From assembly GCA_964496245.1 (NCBI GenBank), contig CAZBZG010000308.1, forward strand, positions 1-5,403: a stretch of 5,403 nucleotides of DNA. The letters are read 5' to 3'. The DNA comes from CAZBZG01 sp964496245 (GTDB lineage: Bacteria; Planctomycetota; SZUA-567). Below the pieces are notes generated by a model, which was given only the letters and a program-made list of their open reading frames with translations, did no database searches and had not been told where the DNA came from. The position numbers were made by a program, and so were the translations under genes. This document shows, one piece after another, positions 5,354 through 5,403 of this stretch (position 1 is the stretch's first letter; each line of letters starts with the position of its first letter).

Positions 5354-5403
5354 ATGGCGAGAATCTATCGGGGCAGACGCACCAAGCCGCCCAAGAAGAA
5401 GAA
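5354..5403 (+). CDS. N-terminus of a highly basic protein, cut by the window end
   Basis: Sixteen codons are visible, reading MARIYRGRRTKPPKKK, with the frame still open at the window edge. Nine of the sixteen residues are Arg or Lys. The start is supported by GAGAGGA at 5341-5347, six bases before the ATG, and by the promoter at 5270-5298. A basic, proline-containing start could belong to a nucleic-acid-binding protein or to a cytoplasmic tail ahead of a membrane segment. The visible part is too short to identify, so no function is assigned. Confidence 0.6.
   Translation, partial: MARIYRGRRTKPPKKK

Overview
The window is GC-rich bacterial chromosome (roughly two thirds G+C by eye), with Shine-Dalgarno sites ahead of most genes and sigma70-like promoters. 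It holds five complete genes and the start of a sixth. No gene fixes the phylum. The mix of a fused ATP sulfurylase/APS kinase, a fused glycosyltransferase/methyltransferase, a TIM-barrel sugar isomerase and structured intergenic repeats would fit an uncultivated environmental lineage such as Hydrogenedentota, Planctomycetota or Myxococcota, but that is only a guess.

Layout. 1-181 is a leader region with a candidate promoter (67-94) and a small hairpin (109-133). 182-1906 (+) encodes a bifunctional sulfate adenylyltransferase/adenylylsulfate kinase that makes PAPS from sulfate. 1907-2217 is non-coding but full of structure: a 6-nt-phased inverted repeat (1938-2022), a compact hairpin (2038-2053), a bulged hairpin (2104-2136) and a promoter (2165-2193). 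2218-2618 (+) is a two-gene hicB-hicA toxin-antitoxin cassette with an ATGA overlap, closed by a hairpin spanning the hicA stop (2612-2642). 2655-4178 (-) encodes a family 2 glycosyltransferase fused to a class I SAM-dependent methyltransferase. A divergent gap follows, then 4338-5108 (+) encodes a sugar phosphate isomerase/epimerase-like TIM-barrel protein. Just 7 bases after its stop lies a 127-nt near-palindrome (5116-5242) with 28-bp perfect arms. A strong promoter (5270-5298) then drives the start of a very basic protein (5354 to the window end).

The genes do not form one operon: strands alternate and most genes have their own control region. PAPS from the first enzyme could feed sulfate assimilation or sulfation of polysaccharide, and the glycosyltransferase/methyltransferase probably acts on a lipid-linked or surface glycan, but a joint pathway is only inferred. 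The hicBA pair is an independent, probably mobile, module. I found no clear new protein system. The least explained elements are the two intergenic inverted-repeat structures.
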